Assembly (NCBI GenBank): GCA_964434865.1
Contig: CAYSWV010000004.1
Location: 1 to 64,000 of the forward strand
DNA: 64,000 nt
DNA from: CAYSWV01 sp964434865
GTDB taxonomy: Bacteria > Cyanobacteriota > Cyanobacteriia > Thermostichales > Thermostichaceae
Reading direction: 5' to 3'
Each line of letters begins with the position of its first letter. Position 1 is the first letter of the stretch. Below the pieces are notes generated by a model that was not told where the DNA came from, searched no databases, and saw only the letters and a list, made by a program, of their open reading frames with translations. The position numbers were made by a program, and so were the translations under genes. Positions 34,950 to 43,700 of this stretch are shown here, piece after piece.

Positions 34950-35044
34950 ATCAATGGGTTAGGTTTAAGATAAATTGTTTATACTCAAACTGTCTATATT
35001 TCACTGGTATTCGGCCAAAAACAAGTTAATCCTTTAAATTAATC

Positions 35045-35075
35045 TCTGGTGAGATTCTGGTAAGATTCTGATGAG
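35045..35075. repeat. Three 11-bp tandem repeats upstream of the cluster lipoprotein
   Basis: TCTGGTGAGAT, TCTGGTAAGAT and TCTGATGAG follow one another without spacing. An 11-bp period places copies on one face of the helix, as in binding sites for OmpR/PhoB-type regulators. The motif itself is not the cyanobacterial Pho box. It lies about 150 bp before the lipoprotein start. Confidence 0.4.
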
Positions 35076-35173
35076 TTGCTGATTTCAGCTTATGGGTGAT
35101 CTAGAAGAGGCTAAGTCTAGAGATTATTCTAGTAGTGTAGATCACATGCATTGGGGTTGATCGATAGACCAAG

Positions 35174-35202
35174 TTCCGATCCTTAGTGCAGTGTGCTATA
35201 GT
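35174..35202 (+). promoter_or_regulatory. Possible promoter of the cluster lipoprotein
   Basis: TTCCGA (35174-35179) and TATAGT (35197-35202) are 17 bases apart. The -10 is good (five of six), the -35 poor, which would fit an activator-dependent promoter downstream of the 11-bp repeats. The predicted start is about 20 bases before the ATG at 35228. Confidence 0.3.
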
Positions 35203-35227
35203 GCCAGCGTGGCTTTAATCCCAGACT

Positions 35228-37126
35228 ATGAACAGCACTCAACGTTTTTTGAATAAGATTCCGCAAGTGGTTTTTCCGTTAACCCTTGGCCTCAGTTGTT
35301 TTGCAATTCTCCAGAGTTGTCACTCGGATCCATCATCTGTTGTTAGCTTGGCTCCCACAGAATCTCAACCACTTTCTCTAGATAATCCAACTGTTGCTGG
35401 CCTTGTTCAATTACAGGTGACCTCCCCTGATGCGCCGGCTGACTTTACCTATAACGATATTAAGTTTGTTTCTATTCCAACCACCCAATCGGATACACAA
35501 CTCTATGTGGCTAGCTTAGAGGATAGTCTTGCAGCTATTAAAAATTTAGAGGCTATTGAAATACCAGGCGTTGAGTCATCGCAGATCACGGTGAGCCATT
35601 TAGAGCAGACAGCTGCAACGACCCAATTGATTTATGAGAATAATCCGAATCTAGTGACCTTTGATGATGTTGTCCTCATGTTTGCAACATCTCAGTTACC
35701 TGAAGGTTTACGCACACCTGAAAATATTGTGGCTACAGCCAATACTTTATTCCCGACTCGCCCACTACCTTATTCAGCTCTTGATCTCAATCCTGTTCCA
35801 AGTGCCGACAACACTAATTTTGTCTCAGTTGGTCAACCATTGGCTCCTGATCTCATTGATGTAGCGGCTGTTTATGTAACACTCTTCTTACCTGCGGCCC
35901 TGAGAACGCCTGAAGCCATTGCAACTTCGATCAATACGGTATTACCCAGTGCTAATGTTCAACCTGAAGATATTATTGCGATACCAGGTGTAGCTCTACC
36001 TATTGAACCTGTCGAAATAGAATCCAGAGACTTTCAAATTGGCGATCCAAATACCGTCTACTTCGATAATGAAATTTGGAGTGAAGGCAACAAAATGGTT
36101 TGGATCTCATTGACCGAAGGTGAGGAAGGCAATCTATATATTAGTGATTTAGATCCTAACACCGGACAGTTGATTCCACCGGATGGTCGAGGTTTACTAG
36201 CGTCAGAAGAGTGTGTCTGTATTGGCAACGGCCCCGAATGGGGAGTAAGCGCTCAAGGGGGAGCAATTTATTACAATGCCTTCGGTATTGATGGTACCTT
36301 CCCCCAAATTTTTCGCACCTATGCTGAAGGCGATACCACCCCGACTCAATTGACTTTTGGAGCCAGCACTAAGGGTACAGGGTTACCAAGAATTGCTCCT
36401 TTTGCCCCTCAGACTAATTTAATATTCTTCCGAGCTACGTCTCCTACTGTTGGAGATGTTGTGACTCGCCTTGAAAATGATCTCTTTGGTCAGGCTACTC
36501 CTTTTCCTAATTCAGGGCTGGGTAGTTCTGGGCCTCGTTGGGTTCCGAATGAACAGCAGATTTTAACAACAGTGCTAGATGAAAATAATACGGTTCAAAC
36601 GGCCCTATTTGATGTTGAAAGCCAAACGACAACCCAGCTAACTACAGATGAAGGTGATAAGTTGGATGCCTTTATTGTTGAGGCCCCTGAATTTAATGGC
36701 GAACAACTCTTGGCTACCCTGATCAATGTCCAAGAGATTGGTATTTATCGTGAAATTGGCGGTGCATGGACTCGCATTAATACGATTACGATCCCCATTG
36801 ATCGACCCGGTAATGATGGCCCTACCTTCCTCTTTGGTATCAACTTTTTTACCTTTAAAGGGCGATCCTATGTTTCAACAATTGCAACTAAGAACAATGT
36901 TTGCAACCGGGATTGCACGATTGTGGTCCCATTAACCAATGATAGTGAGTTGTGGGTCTCTAGTTTTGATAGTCAGATCCAAGGGGAAGTTAGTGGAGAC
37001 TTTACAATAGGACGAGTTGATCCAGAGGTTTACAATACTGGCTCGAAGTTATTCATCTCCTACTACATTGGAGGTGCAAATGCTGAGCTCAGGATGGTTG
37101 AAGTTGAGCTACCTGACTTCCGTTAA
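35228..37126 (+). CDS. Lipoprotein with LRT repeat domain and TolB-like beta-propeller region
   Basis: A 632-aa protein. A basic start and hydrophobic stretch lead to the lipobox AILQSC (Cys31), so it should be an exported lipoprotein. Residues about 60-260 are homologous to the lipoprotein at 6608, including FDDVVLMFATSQLPEGLRTP and, about 70 residues later, DVAAVYVTLFLPAALRTPEA, two copies of one repeat. After about residue 265 the sequence changes to repeated short strands with NKMVWISLTEGEEGNLYISD, PRIAPFAPQ and GPRWVPNEQQILTT, resembling a TolB/WD40-like propeller. Two close Cys pairs (ECVCIG and NVCNRDC) could form disulfides. It sits where the esterase sits in the other cassette. Its function is unknown. 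Confidence 0.65.
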   Translation: MNSTQRFLNKIPQVVFPLTLGLSCFAILQSCHSDPSSVVSLAPTESQPLSLDNPTVAGLVQLQVTSPDAPADFTYNDIKFVSIPTTQSDTQLYVASLEDSLAAIKNLEAIEIPGVESSQITVSHLEQTAATTQLIYENNPNLVTFDDVVLMFATSQLPEGLRTPENIVATANTLFPTRPLPYSALDLNPVPSADNTNFVSVGQPLAPDLIDVAAVYVTLFLPAALRTPEAIATSINTVLPSANVQPEDIIAIPGVALPIEPVEIESRDFQIGDPNTVYFDNEIWSEGNKMVWISLTEGEEGNLYISDLDPNTGQLIPPDGRGLLASEECVCIGNGPEWGVSAQGGAIYYNAFGIDGTFPQIFRTYAEGDTTPTQLTFGASTKGTGLPRIAPFAPQTNLIFFRATSPTVGDVVTRLENDLFGQATPFPNSGLGSSGPRWVPNEQQILTTVLDENNTVQTALFDVESQTTTQLTTDEGDKLDAFIVEAPEFNGEQLLATLINVQEIGIYREIGGAWTRINTITIPIDRPGNDGPTFLFGINFFTFKGRSYVSTIATKNNVCNRDCTIVVPLTNDSELWVSSFDSQIQGEVSGDFTIGRVDPEVYNTGSKLFISYYIGGANAELRMVEVELPDFR

Positions 37127-37319
37127 TCTGGGGATGCTGTTTCTAGTGGTAGATCCTGGTTCTGAGTGTAGATGAATCCTAGTGCTCCCCCATCCTACCC
37201 CTATATGTATATTCTTACCTTGATGAGGAGACTTTACAGCAATACCGATGTCTTAACGGTGTTGATAACCTATGGTAAGTTAATGCAAGAAGACACCTTA
37301 ACACTTTTGGCCAAACATT

Positions 37320-38858
37320 ATGATGGAGCGTCTTGATCCAACAACGTTTGCTTTTTTTAATAGCTATCTCATTCATGGCAATTCACTTAATGGGGCCTCA
37401 AGTGCAAAGATTGGCGGTCATTTAAGGGAGGATCTCTTGACTGACAGTCTTAGGTTAGTCATGCAGTATTTCCCCACTATGCGATCTAGAATTCATGTGG
37501 ATCTAGACTCAAAACACCGTTATTTTTGGCAAGAAATTGATGGGTTTTCTAGTCAATTACCCATAGAATTTTCGACAATCACTTGTGATGAATCAGACTT
37601 AGATAATGTATTAGATGAGATTGAAGAGACCTATATTAACAAACCAATCTTAATTGATCAGACTTTTCCCTTTCGAATCATTTGTACCTACTGGAAAGAG
37701 TCTTTTACTCACATTTTAACTGTGGCGTCTCATGTTCTAGGTGATGCCTATACAGGCTACCTGATATCGGAAAAGTTTTTTGAATACTATCAGGCTCTAT
37801 CTGAAGGTCATACACCAGAGGTCGAGTCGCAACCTTATCCGATGGGAGATTGGGAAAAATTATTTAACTGTCATCTCTCGTCTTCACAAAAGGATCGAGC
37901 TCAGAGGATTATACTAGCTCAATATCGATCGCGTAAATATCATAATCAAGAGCGCTATGGAGATTATCGGGATTGGGAAAAAGTGACCACTCGGATGGAA
38001 GGCTTTTTAGCTCAGTTAGAATCAGTTAGCAAGAATGTTTCGGCTTCAATTGTAGAGCCTAACGTCTTTATGACGCCGATTCCTAAAGTTACTCCTCCAG
38101 ATGAGCGCTCTCTACCCAATATTAATCGTCAATATGTCCATGTGTTTTCTCCAGAGCATTATGAAGGGTTGAGACATTTTGCTAAACTCTGTGGACGCCA
38201 GTACTCGGTGTACGACATTTTACAGCTAGCTTATATCCGTTCACAAATGGTGCTCGCTTTCCGATCTCAAAAGAACTTTAATTCGATCTCGATGAGAATG
38301 GCCATTAATTATCGTCATTTTATTAAAGCTAGCCAAGATCTATTGTTTATGCCTGGCAATTATGTAACTGGAAAAAACTTCAGTCTTCTAGCCACTTTTC
38401 ATGACGACTTACCCATTGTATTGAAGCGAATTTGGACTGGACAGAACGATGCCTTTGATAGCCTTAAAACGAAAAGTTTTTTAAAAGTGCCTTTAGCGCG
38501 TTCCTACAGTTTACAAGCTGTCCAGGGAGAAGACTGGATCAATTATCTGAAAACTTTTGTTAGACCTAATACCACTATCCAAGGTCGTATGGCCTTAATT
38601 ACAAATAACTTAGGGGTGTTAGATAAGTATTTGCGCTTAGGTAAGACGATCAATATTCAATCAATTAAGCTGAGAACCATGCTTTCAGGTGCTTTTGTGA
38701 TCCAATTTTATGTGATTAGCAAGCATTTATATGCTACCTGTACTCACAATCCATCTTTGACTAATCCTGATGAATTAAATGAAGCTTGGAGCCTACTACT
38801 CAAATACATCGAAGCTTTTGCTACTTACCGGTATGATAAAACCGTCAAAGTTTGGTAA
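37320..38858 (+). CDS. Stand-alone condensation-superfamily acyltransferase (PapA-like), copy 2
   Basis: A 512-aa homologue of the gene at 27943. The HxxxD motif is ASHVLGDAY, with His138 and Asp142; the usual glycine after Asp is alanine. Shared blocks include LRLVMQYFPTMRSRIHVDL and HRYFWQE. No carrier or adenylation domain is present. It probably transfers an acyl group to a hydroxyl. Its stop codon directly abuts, base to base, the stop codon of the convergent ACP gene, so there is no room for a terminator between them. This places it at the junction of the tailoring genes and the PKS operon, favouring a role on the polyketide product. Confidence 0.8.
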   Translation: MMERLDPTTFAFFNSYLIHGNSLNGASSAKIGGHLREDLLTDSLRLVMQYFPTMRSRIHVDLDSKHRYFWQEIDGFSSQLPIEFSTITCDESDLDNVLDEIEETYINKPILIDQTFPFRIICTYWKESFTHILTVASHVLGDAYTGYLISEKFFEYYQALSEGHTPEVESQPYPMGDWEKLFNCHLSSSQKDRAQRIILAQYRSRKYHNQERYGDYRDWEKVTTRMEGFLAQLESVSKNVSASIVEPNVFMTPIPKVTPPDERSLPNINRQYVHVFSPEHYEGLRHFAKLCGRQYSVYDILQLAYIRSQMVLAFRSQKNFNSISMRMAINYRHFIKASQDLLFMPGNYVTGKNFSLLATFHDDLPIVLKRIWTGQNDAFDSLKTKSFLKVPLARSYSLQAVQGEDWINYLKTFVRPNTTIQGRMALITNNLGVLDKYLRLGKTINIQSIKLRTMLSGAFVIQFYVISKHLYATCTHNPSLTNPDELNEAWSLLLKYIEAFATYRYDKTVKVW

Positions 38859-39098
38859 TTAGCCTGTCTTTTCTCGAATTAGTTTGACAAAATCGTCTAC
38901 ACTATGTAGATTGGCTACTTCTCTATTGCCGATCTTAATATTAAACTCATCTTCAAAGGCGATTAAGATTTCTGCGCTATCGTAGCTGTCAGCTCCTAGA
39001 TCTTCTCTGAAGCGAGCACTTTCGATCACTTCAGTGGAGTCAATTTTGAGTTGAGTTGCCACAATATCTCTTACCCGATTGAATATGTCATCAGTCAT
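38859..39098 (-). CDS. Free-standing acyl carrier protein
   Basis: A 79-aa ACP. The phosphopantetheine serine is Ser38 in DLGADSYDSAE, followed by the acidic helix II EILIAFEDEFNIKI that partner enzymes recognise. The common DSLD reads DSYD. It is the last gene of the minus-strand PKS operon, 86 bp after the condensation protein, and is more like type II/fatty-acid ACPs than the PKS-embedded ones. It could feed an acyl group to a condensation-fold enzyme (39185, 37320 or 27943) or hold a starter unit. A house ACP of fatty-acid synthesis is unlikely given its position. Confidence 0.9.
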   Translation of the reverse strand: MTDDIFNRVRDIVATQLKIDSTEVIESARFREDLGADSYDSAEILIAFEDEFNIKIGNREVANLHSVDDFVKLIREKTG

Positions 39099-39184
39099 CC
39101 TTAATACCTCACCCCAATCCTATATTTAGATAACCGAATTATACCGTATTGCTTTCCCGAGAGCAGGTATGGAGCTAACTGACC

Positions 39185-40750
39185 TTACATAATAACTGAG
39201 CGCAAGGTTTTTAGATCTGTTGTTGGATTGCTAACAAGGAAGTCCAGGAGCTTAGTATAATTTGACAGCATTTCTTGTGCTTTTTCTTGTGTCAGCAGTA
39301 CAGTTCTATAGGTTGCATAAAGAGTAAACTCATCTCCATAATCAATGATGTAAAAGTAGAGATCAAAGTTTGAGGTGGTGACCTGATCAGGGATCAACTC
39401 TCCCTTTAAATTGGCAAACTCGAATGTGGATTTAGGTGACTTGAAAAAGTTAAAGATGACACTTGCGGGTAAGGCACGCTTAAAGGCACGATTGTCCATC
39501 ATGGTTTGGAATGGGATATCTTGATAGTTATAGGATTCTAGAAAATACTTGCGAATGCTAGCTACGATATCTAAAAAAGTAGGATTTGCAGTCAGATGTG
39601 TCCGGATCGGAAAAATATTATTGAAATAACCTATCAGGTAATCAATATCGGGATGATTTCGACAAGCCATGGGAATACTGACAATAATATCTTCTTGGCC
39701 TGTGTAGCTGTGAAGTAGACATTTATAGACAGCTAGAAACAGCATAAACAGGGTATATTCTTTTTGTTGCTTCTTTAAAGTTAAGATCGACTCAGCTAGT
39801 TGGTAGGAGAGGGTTAAGCTTTGCCTGGCACCAGTATAATCACTTTGAAGCGTAGGTGTATAGTTGGAAGGTAGCTTCGCTGCTTCTAGAGGTGCCGAAA
39901 AGTTTTGCATGAACTGCTGTAACCTAGCTTGAGTAGCTTCAGTGGATAGGGTTTGATTGAGCCATGCTGCATAATCAAGATATTGAATCGGTAAGGGTGC
40001 TAGTGCCTCTAGTGTGGGGAGAAGGCCTGAATAGTGGCTGTATAGAGTGATCAGTTCCTTCATATATAAGCCAAATGAGTGAAAATCAGTGATGATATGA
40101 TGCATCGTTATTGAAACGGCATAGTAACTGGCTTGGGTAAACTGATAGATGATCACTCGAATCTGGCTAGGTTGTGATAGCTCAAAGGGCAGTTTTTGAT
40201 CGTTGTAAATGAGTTCTAGGGGGTCAGAATCAGTCTCAATTACTTTGAGGATTGGATTCCAGCTGTCTTCAGGATGAATGGTTTGAATAGCCTCTTTACC
40301 TGCTTTGATAAAAGTCGTTCGCAAGCTTTCATGACGATTGACAATATGTTTAGCACTTTTGATCAAGGCCTCCATATCTAGATTGCCATATAGTTTGAAG
40401 GCTATGGATAAGTTGTAAACACTTGAGCCTGGGTAGAGTCTTTCGTGCCTCCAAAGACTTTGCTGGGATACTGAAATGAATTGAGTCTCGGATCGATTTG
40501 CGGGTGCAATAGACTGTGAGTGCTGTTTTAATGGGGTTTGTTGGTTTATCCATTCGATGATTTTGGGTTTTTGCTGGGTTAGTTGGGCTTTGATCGATGG
40601 GGTCACGACACCTTTGGGTGCTTTGACAGCTAGGTTGCCATCCTTGACACTCAGTTGGATCCCAAGTTGATTCAGGGCTTGGATGAATTCAGCTGTGCTC
40701 AACTGATCTAAGTTGACGAGTTTAGGCTCTAGTTCAGGCTCTAATGTCAT
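39185..40750 (-). CDS. Condensation-domain protein with N-terminal TubC-type docking domain (probable chain-release enzyme)
   Basis: A 521-aa protein. Residues about 18-70 (LSTAEFIQALNQLGIQL, then KAPKGVVTP and QKPKIIEWI) fit the TubC_N docking fold that binds the C-terminal tail of an upstream megasynthase. Residues about 85-510 are an NRPS-type condensation domain with HHIITDF (His217, His218, Asp222; the usual Gly is Phe) and later blocks HSYTGQEDIIVSIPMACR and YFNNIFPIR. No adenylation or carrier domain follows. Its start overlaps the stop of the last PKS gene by ATGA, so the two are translationally coupled. With no thioesterase visible, ester- or amide-forming release of the polyketide is the most likely role. 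Confidence 0.85.
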   Translation of the reverse strand: MTLEPELEPKLVNLDQLSTAEFIQALNQLGIQLSVKDGNLAVKAPKGVVTPSIKAQLTQQKPKIIEWINQQTPLKQHSQSIAPANRSETQFISVSQQSLWRHERLYPGSSVYNLSIAFKLYGNLDMEALIKSAKHIVNRHESLRTTFIKAGKEAIQTIHPEDSWNPILKVIETDSDPLELIYNDQKLPFELSQPSQIRVIIYQFTQASYYAVSITMHHIITDFHSFGLYMKELITLYSHYSGLLPTLEALAPLPIQYLDYAAWLNQTLSTEATQARLQQFMQNFSAPLEAAKLPSNYTPTLQSDYTGARQSLTLSYQLAESILTLKKQQKEYTLFMLFLAVYKCLLHSYTGQEDIIVSIPMACRNHPDIDYLIGYFNNIFPIRTHLTANPTFLDIVASIRKYFLESYNYQDIPFQTMMDNRAFKRALPASVIFNFFKSPKSTFEFANLKGELIPDQVTTSNFDLYFYIIDYGDEFTLYATYRTVLLTQEKAQEMLSNYTKLLDFLVSNPTTDLKTLRSVIM

Positions 40751-43700
40751 AGAATAAACTCCTCGCTTTCTGCTTCATCTTCAACGGGACTAAAGTTGGC
40801 CATAGCGAGTTCAATAATGCCATTTGCTGAGGTGCCGTCTACAAAGCGGGGAATAGGAAGCACGATATTAGTGTCTCGGATAATTTGGTTGCGGAGTTCA
40901 CCAGCGATCAGTGAGTCAACCCCTAGTTCAGTTAAAGGGATCTGAAGATCGAAGGCATCGGCAGCCTTAAACTTTAAGCTCTTGGCGATCAGATTTTTGA
41001 TGTAGGTTGGGAGACTATCTGCAGTCCATTCGGTGATTTCAGGTTGATCAACATCGGTTGCCTTTGAAACCTGGTTGGGTGTTAGGATCTCAAGTAATGG
41101 ACCTAAGCTGGTTGCTTCATAGGCTTGACTGAAAATAGTCTGATCCATGGGTAATACAGCAATCTGAGCTTGAGGAGCTTGCAGGAATTGGCCCAATAAC
41201 TCAAGCCCTTGGTTACGATTAATACTACCCATTCCTCCCAATGCTAAGCGAGATTGAGCTTGATCTTTGAGTCGGGCGGCCATGCCAACCTCAGACCAGG
41301 GGCCCCAATTAATGCTGATAGCTGGTTGAGTGTGTTGCTGCCGATAATGGGCCAAGCCATCCATAAAGGCATTAGCAGCTGCATAGTTACCTTGGCCCGG
41401 AGATCCTAGCAAAGAGGCTGTTGAGGAATAATAGATGCAAAAATCTAAGTTCAGTGACTGCGTTTGCTGATGTAGATTCCAGCTGCCCCACACTTTAGCG
41501 GCCAACACGTTTTCAAATCGCTGCCAATTTTGTTGGATTAACATGCCATCATCTAGAACCCCTGCTGTATGCACAATTCCCTTGAGTGGTGGCATGGATC
41601 GCTCAATTTTGGCCATGATTTGTTGCAGATCAAGCTCACTTGACACATCTCCTTGAGCGACCTGAACCTGGACTCCCGTTTGGCTCCATTGATCAATTAG
41701 ACTCTGAACTTCAGGGTTTGGGAGGTGTCGTGACATTAGGACCAGATGCTTGGCTCCCTGAGCTACCATCCATTGACTTACTTCTAGGCCCAGCGATCCC
41801 AGGCCCCCTGTGATCAGATAGCTGCTAGTTTCGTTAATCGAGAAAGACTTGGGTTCAATGTCAAGTGAGTCAAGTGACTTTAACCGCAACCCGTACCGCT
41901 GTTGGCCTCGGTAAGCCACCTGTCTTTCAGCATCATGGGTGATGATCGCTTGCCACAAGGCTTGGATGCCGCTTTCGTTAGCTGTTGTCGTTTCGGTAGC
42001 TTCTAGATCAATGAGCTGACAGTTGAATTCTGGGTGTTCTAGTGCAATGACCCGACCTAAGCCCCAAAGACTGGACTGTTGCACTTGCAGATTGGCTTCT
42101 AACTCTTGAACTACCTGCGAACTTTGGGTGACTAGCCTCAGATTTAAATGAGTTTGATCTGATTTGACTAACGCTTGGACCAAGTTTAGTACACTGCCAC
42201 ACCCTAGTTTTTGAGCTTGGTGCAGACTGTTTAGAGATAATGATTCAGGAGTTGCACTATCTAGGCTCCAAAGATGAATGGCCCCTTTCCACGATGACTC
42301 TAATTGACAGATGAGATCGTAATCTTGGGGTTCACTCAGCCTGATCTGCCATTCTTGGTTGTTAGATAGGGACTGATACTGATCACCCCAGTATACTAGG
42401 TAACAGGATGCTCCTTGTTGCCTTAATTGCCTAGCAATTTGAACACCAATACCGTTCTGATCAGCAAAGATTAGCCAATGACCATTAAGATCAGCAGTCC
42501 TTAGATCCGAGGTCTGAGCCACTAATTGCCAGCTGGGATGATAGAGCCACTGGTGCGGTGATTCAATGGTTGCTGGCCTTAACGCCTGGAGTTGAAGTTG
42601 GTGATGGTGAGTGAGTTGTTCAAAGGCTCGATGGATAGTCTCTAACTGTTCAGCAGTAAAGTGATCTGATTGTGCAATACAGTCGATAAGAGCTTGAATA
42701 TGGCTTTGGTCGAGTAAGTTGACGATCTCTGTTTGAACGGTAGCTGTCTGATGGGGGGGCGGCGATTCAACCCAATAGCGTTGTCGTTGGAATGGATAGG
42801 TGGGCAAACTGGTGACTTTGTGGCGAGGATAGTCTCGATCAAACCCTTGCCAGTTGATCTTGACACCGCTGATGTGTAACTGAGCTAAGCTATCTAGCAT
42901 TTGCTCCCAATCTGAGCGCCCTTGCCTGAGACTTGGTAACCAAAGACTCTGATCCTCAACTAGACATTGTCGGCCCATCCCCAGTAGTACAGGCTTGGGT
43001 CCTATCTCTAGATAGATCTCCACCTCTTGCTGCTGAAGTGTGGCCATACCCTGAGCAAATTGAACAGGCTGGCGCACATGCTTGACCCAATACTGAGCTG
43101 AGGCAATGTCGGCTTCAATGAGCTGTCCTGTAACATTAGAAACAAGAGGGATCTCTGGCTCTGCGTACTCAATTTGTTGAGCTACATGTTCAAACTGCTG
43201 CAAGATGGGATCCATTAAAGGCGAATGAAAAGCCTGAGACACTTCTAGAGCTTTAGTTTTGTAACCCTGATCTTCTAACTCTTGAGTAATACCTGCAATA
43301 GCCTGAGCTTCTCCTGAAATAACGGTGCTCTCGGGTCCGTTAAAGGCTGCAATCGCTACCCACTCAGTATGGGATGCTAAAGCTGTCTTGACCGTTTCTG
43401 CATTAACCATGACTGAGACCATGGCCCCATTCGCAGGGAGGTCTTGCATGAGTTTGGCTCGAGTTGTAATCAGCTTTAAGCCATCTTCTAAGCTAAAAAC
43501 ACCAGCGATACAGGCGGCCACATACTCACCGACACTGTGACCCATCAGTAGATCAGGTTGAAGCCCCCAGCTCATCCATAATTGACACAAGCTATACTCC
43601 AAAGCAAATAAGGCGGGTTGAGTGTAGACCGTTTGACCTAGAAGATCTTGGTCTTGATTTGAATAAAGCACCTCTAGGAGTGAATGGTCTAGGTAGCAAT

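Noticed and set aside
39185..40750. Hybrid NRPS-PKS interpretation
   Set aside because: Only a condensation domain is present; no adenylation or peptidyl carrier domain is visible anywhere in the window.
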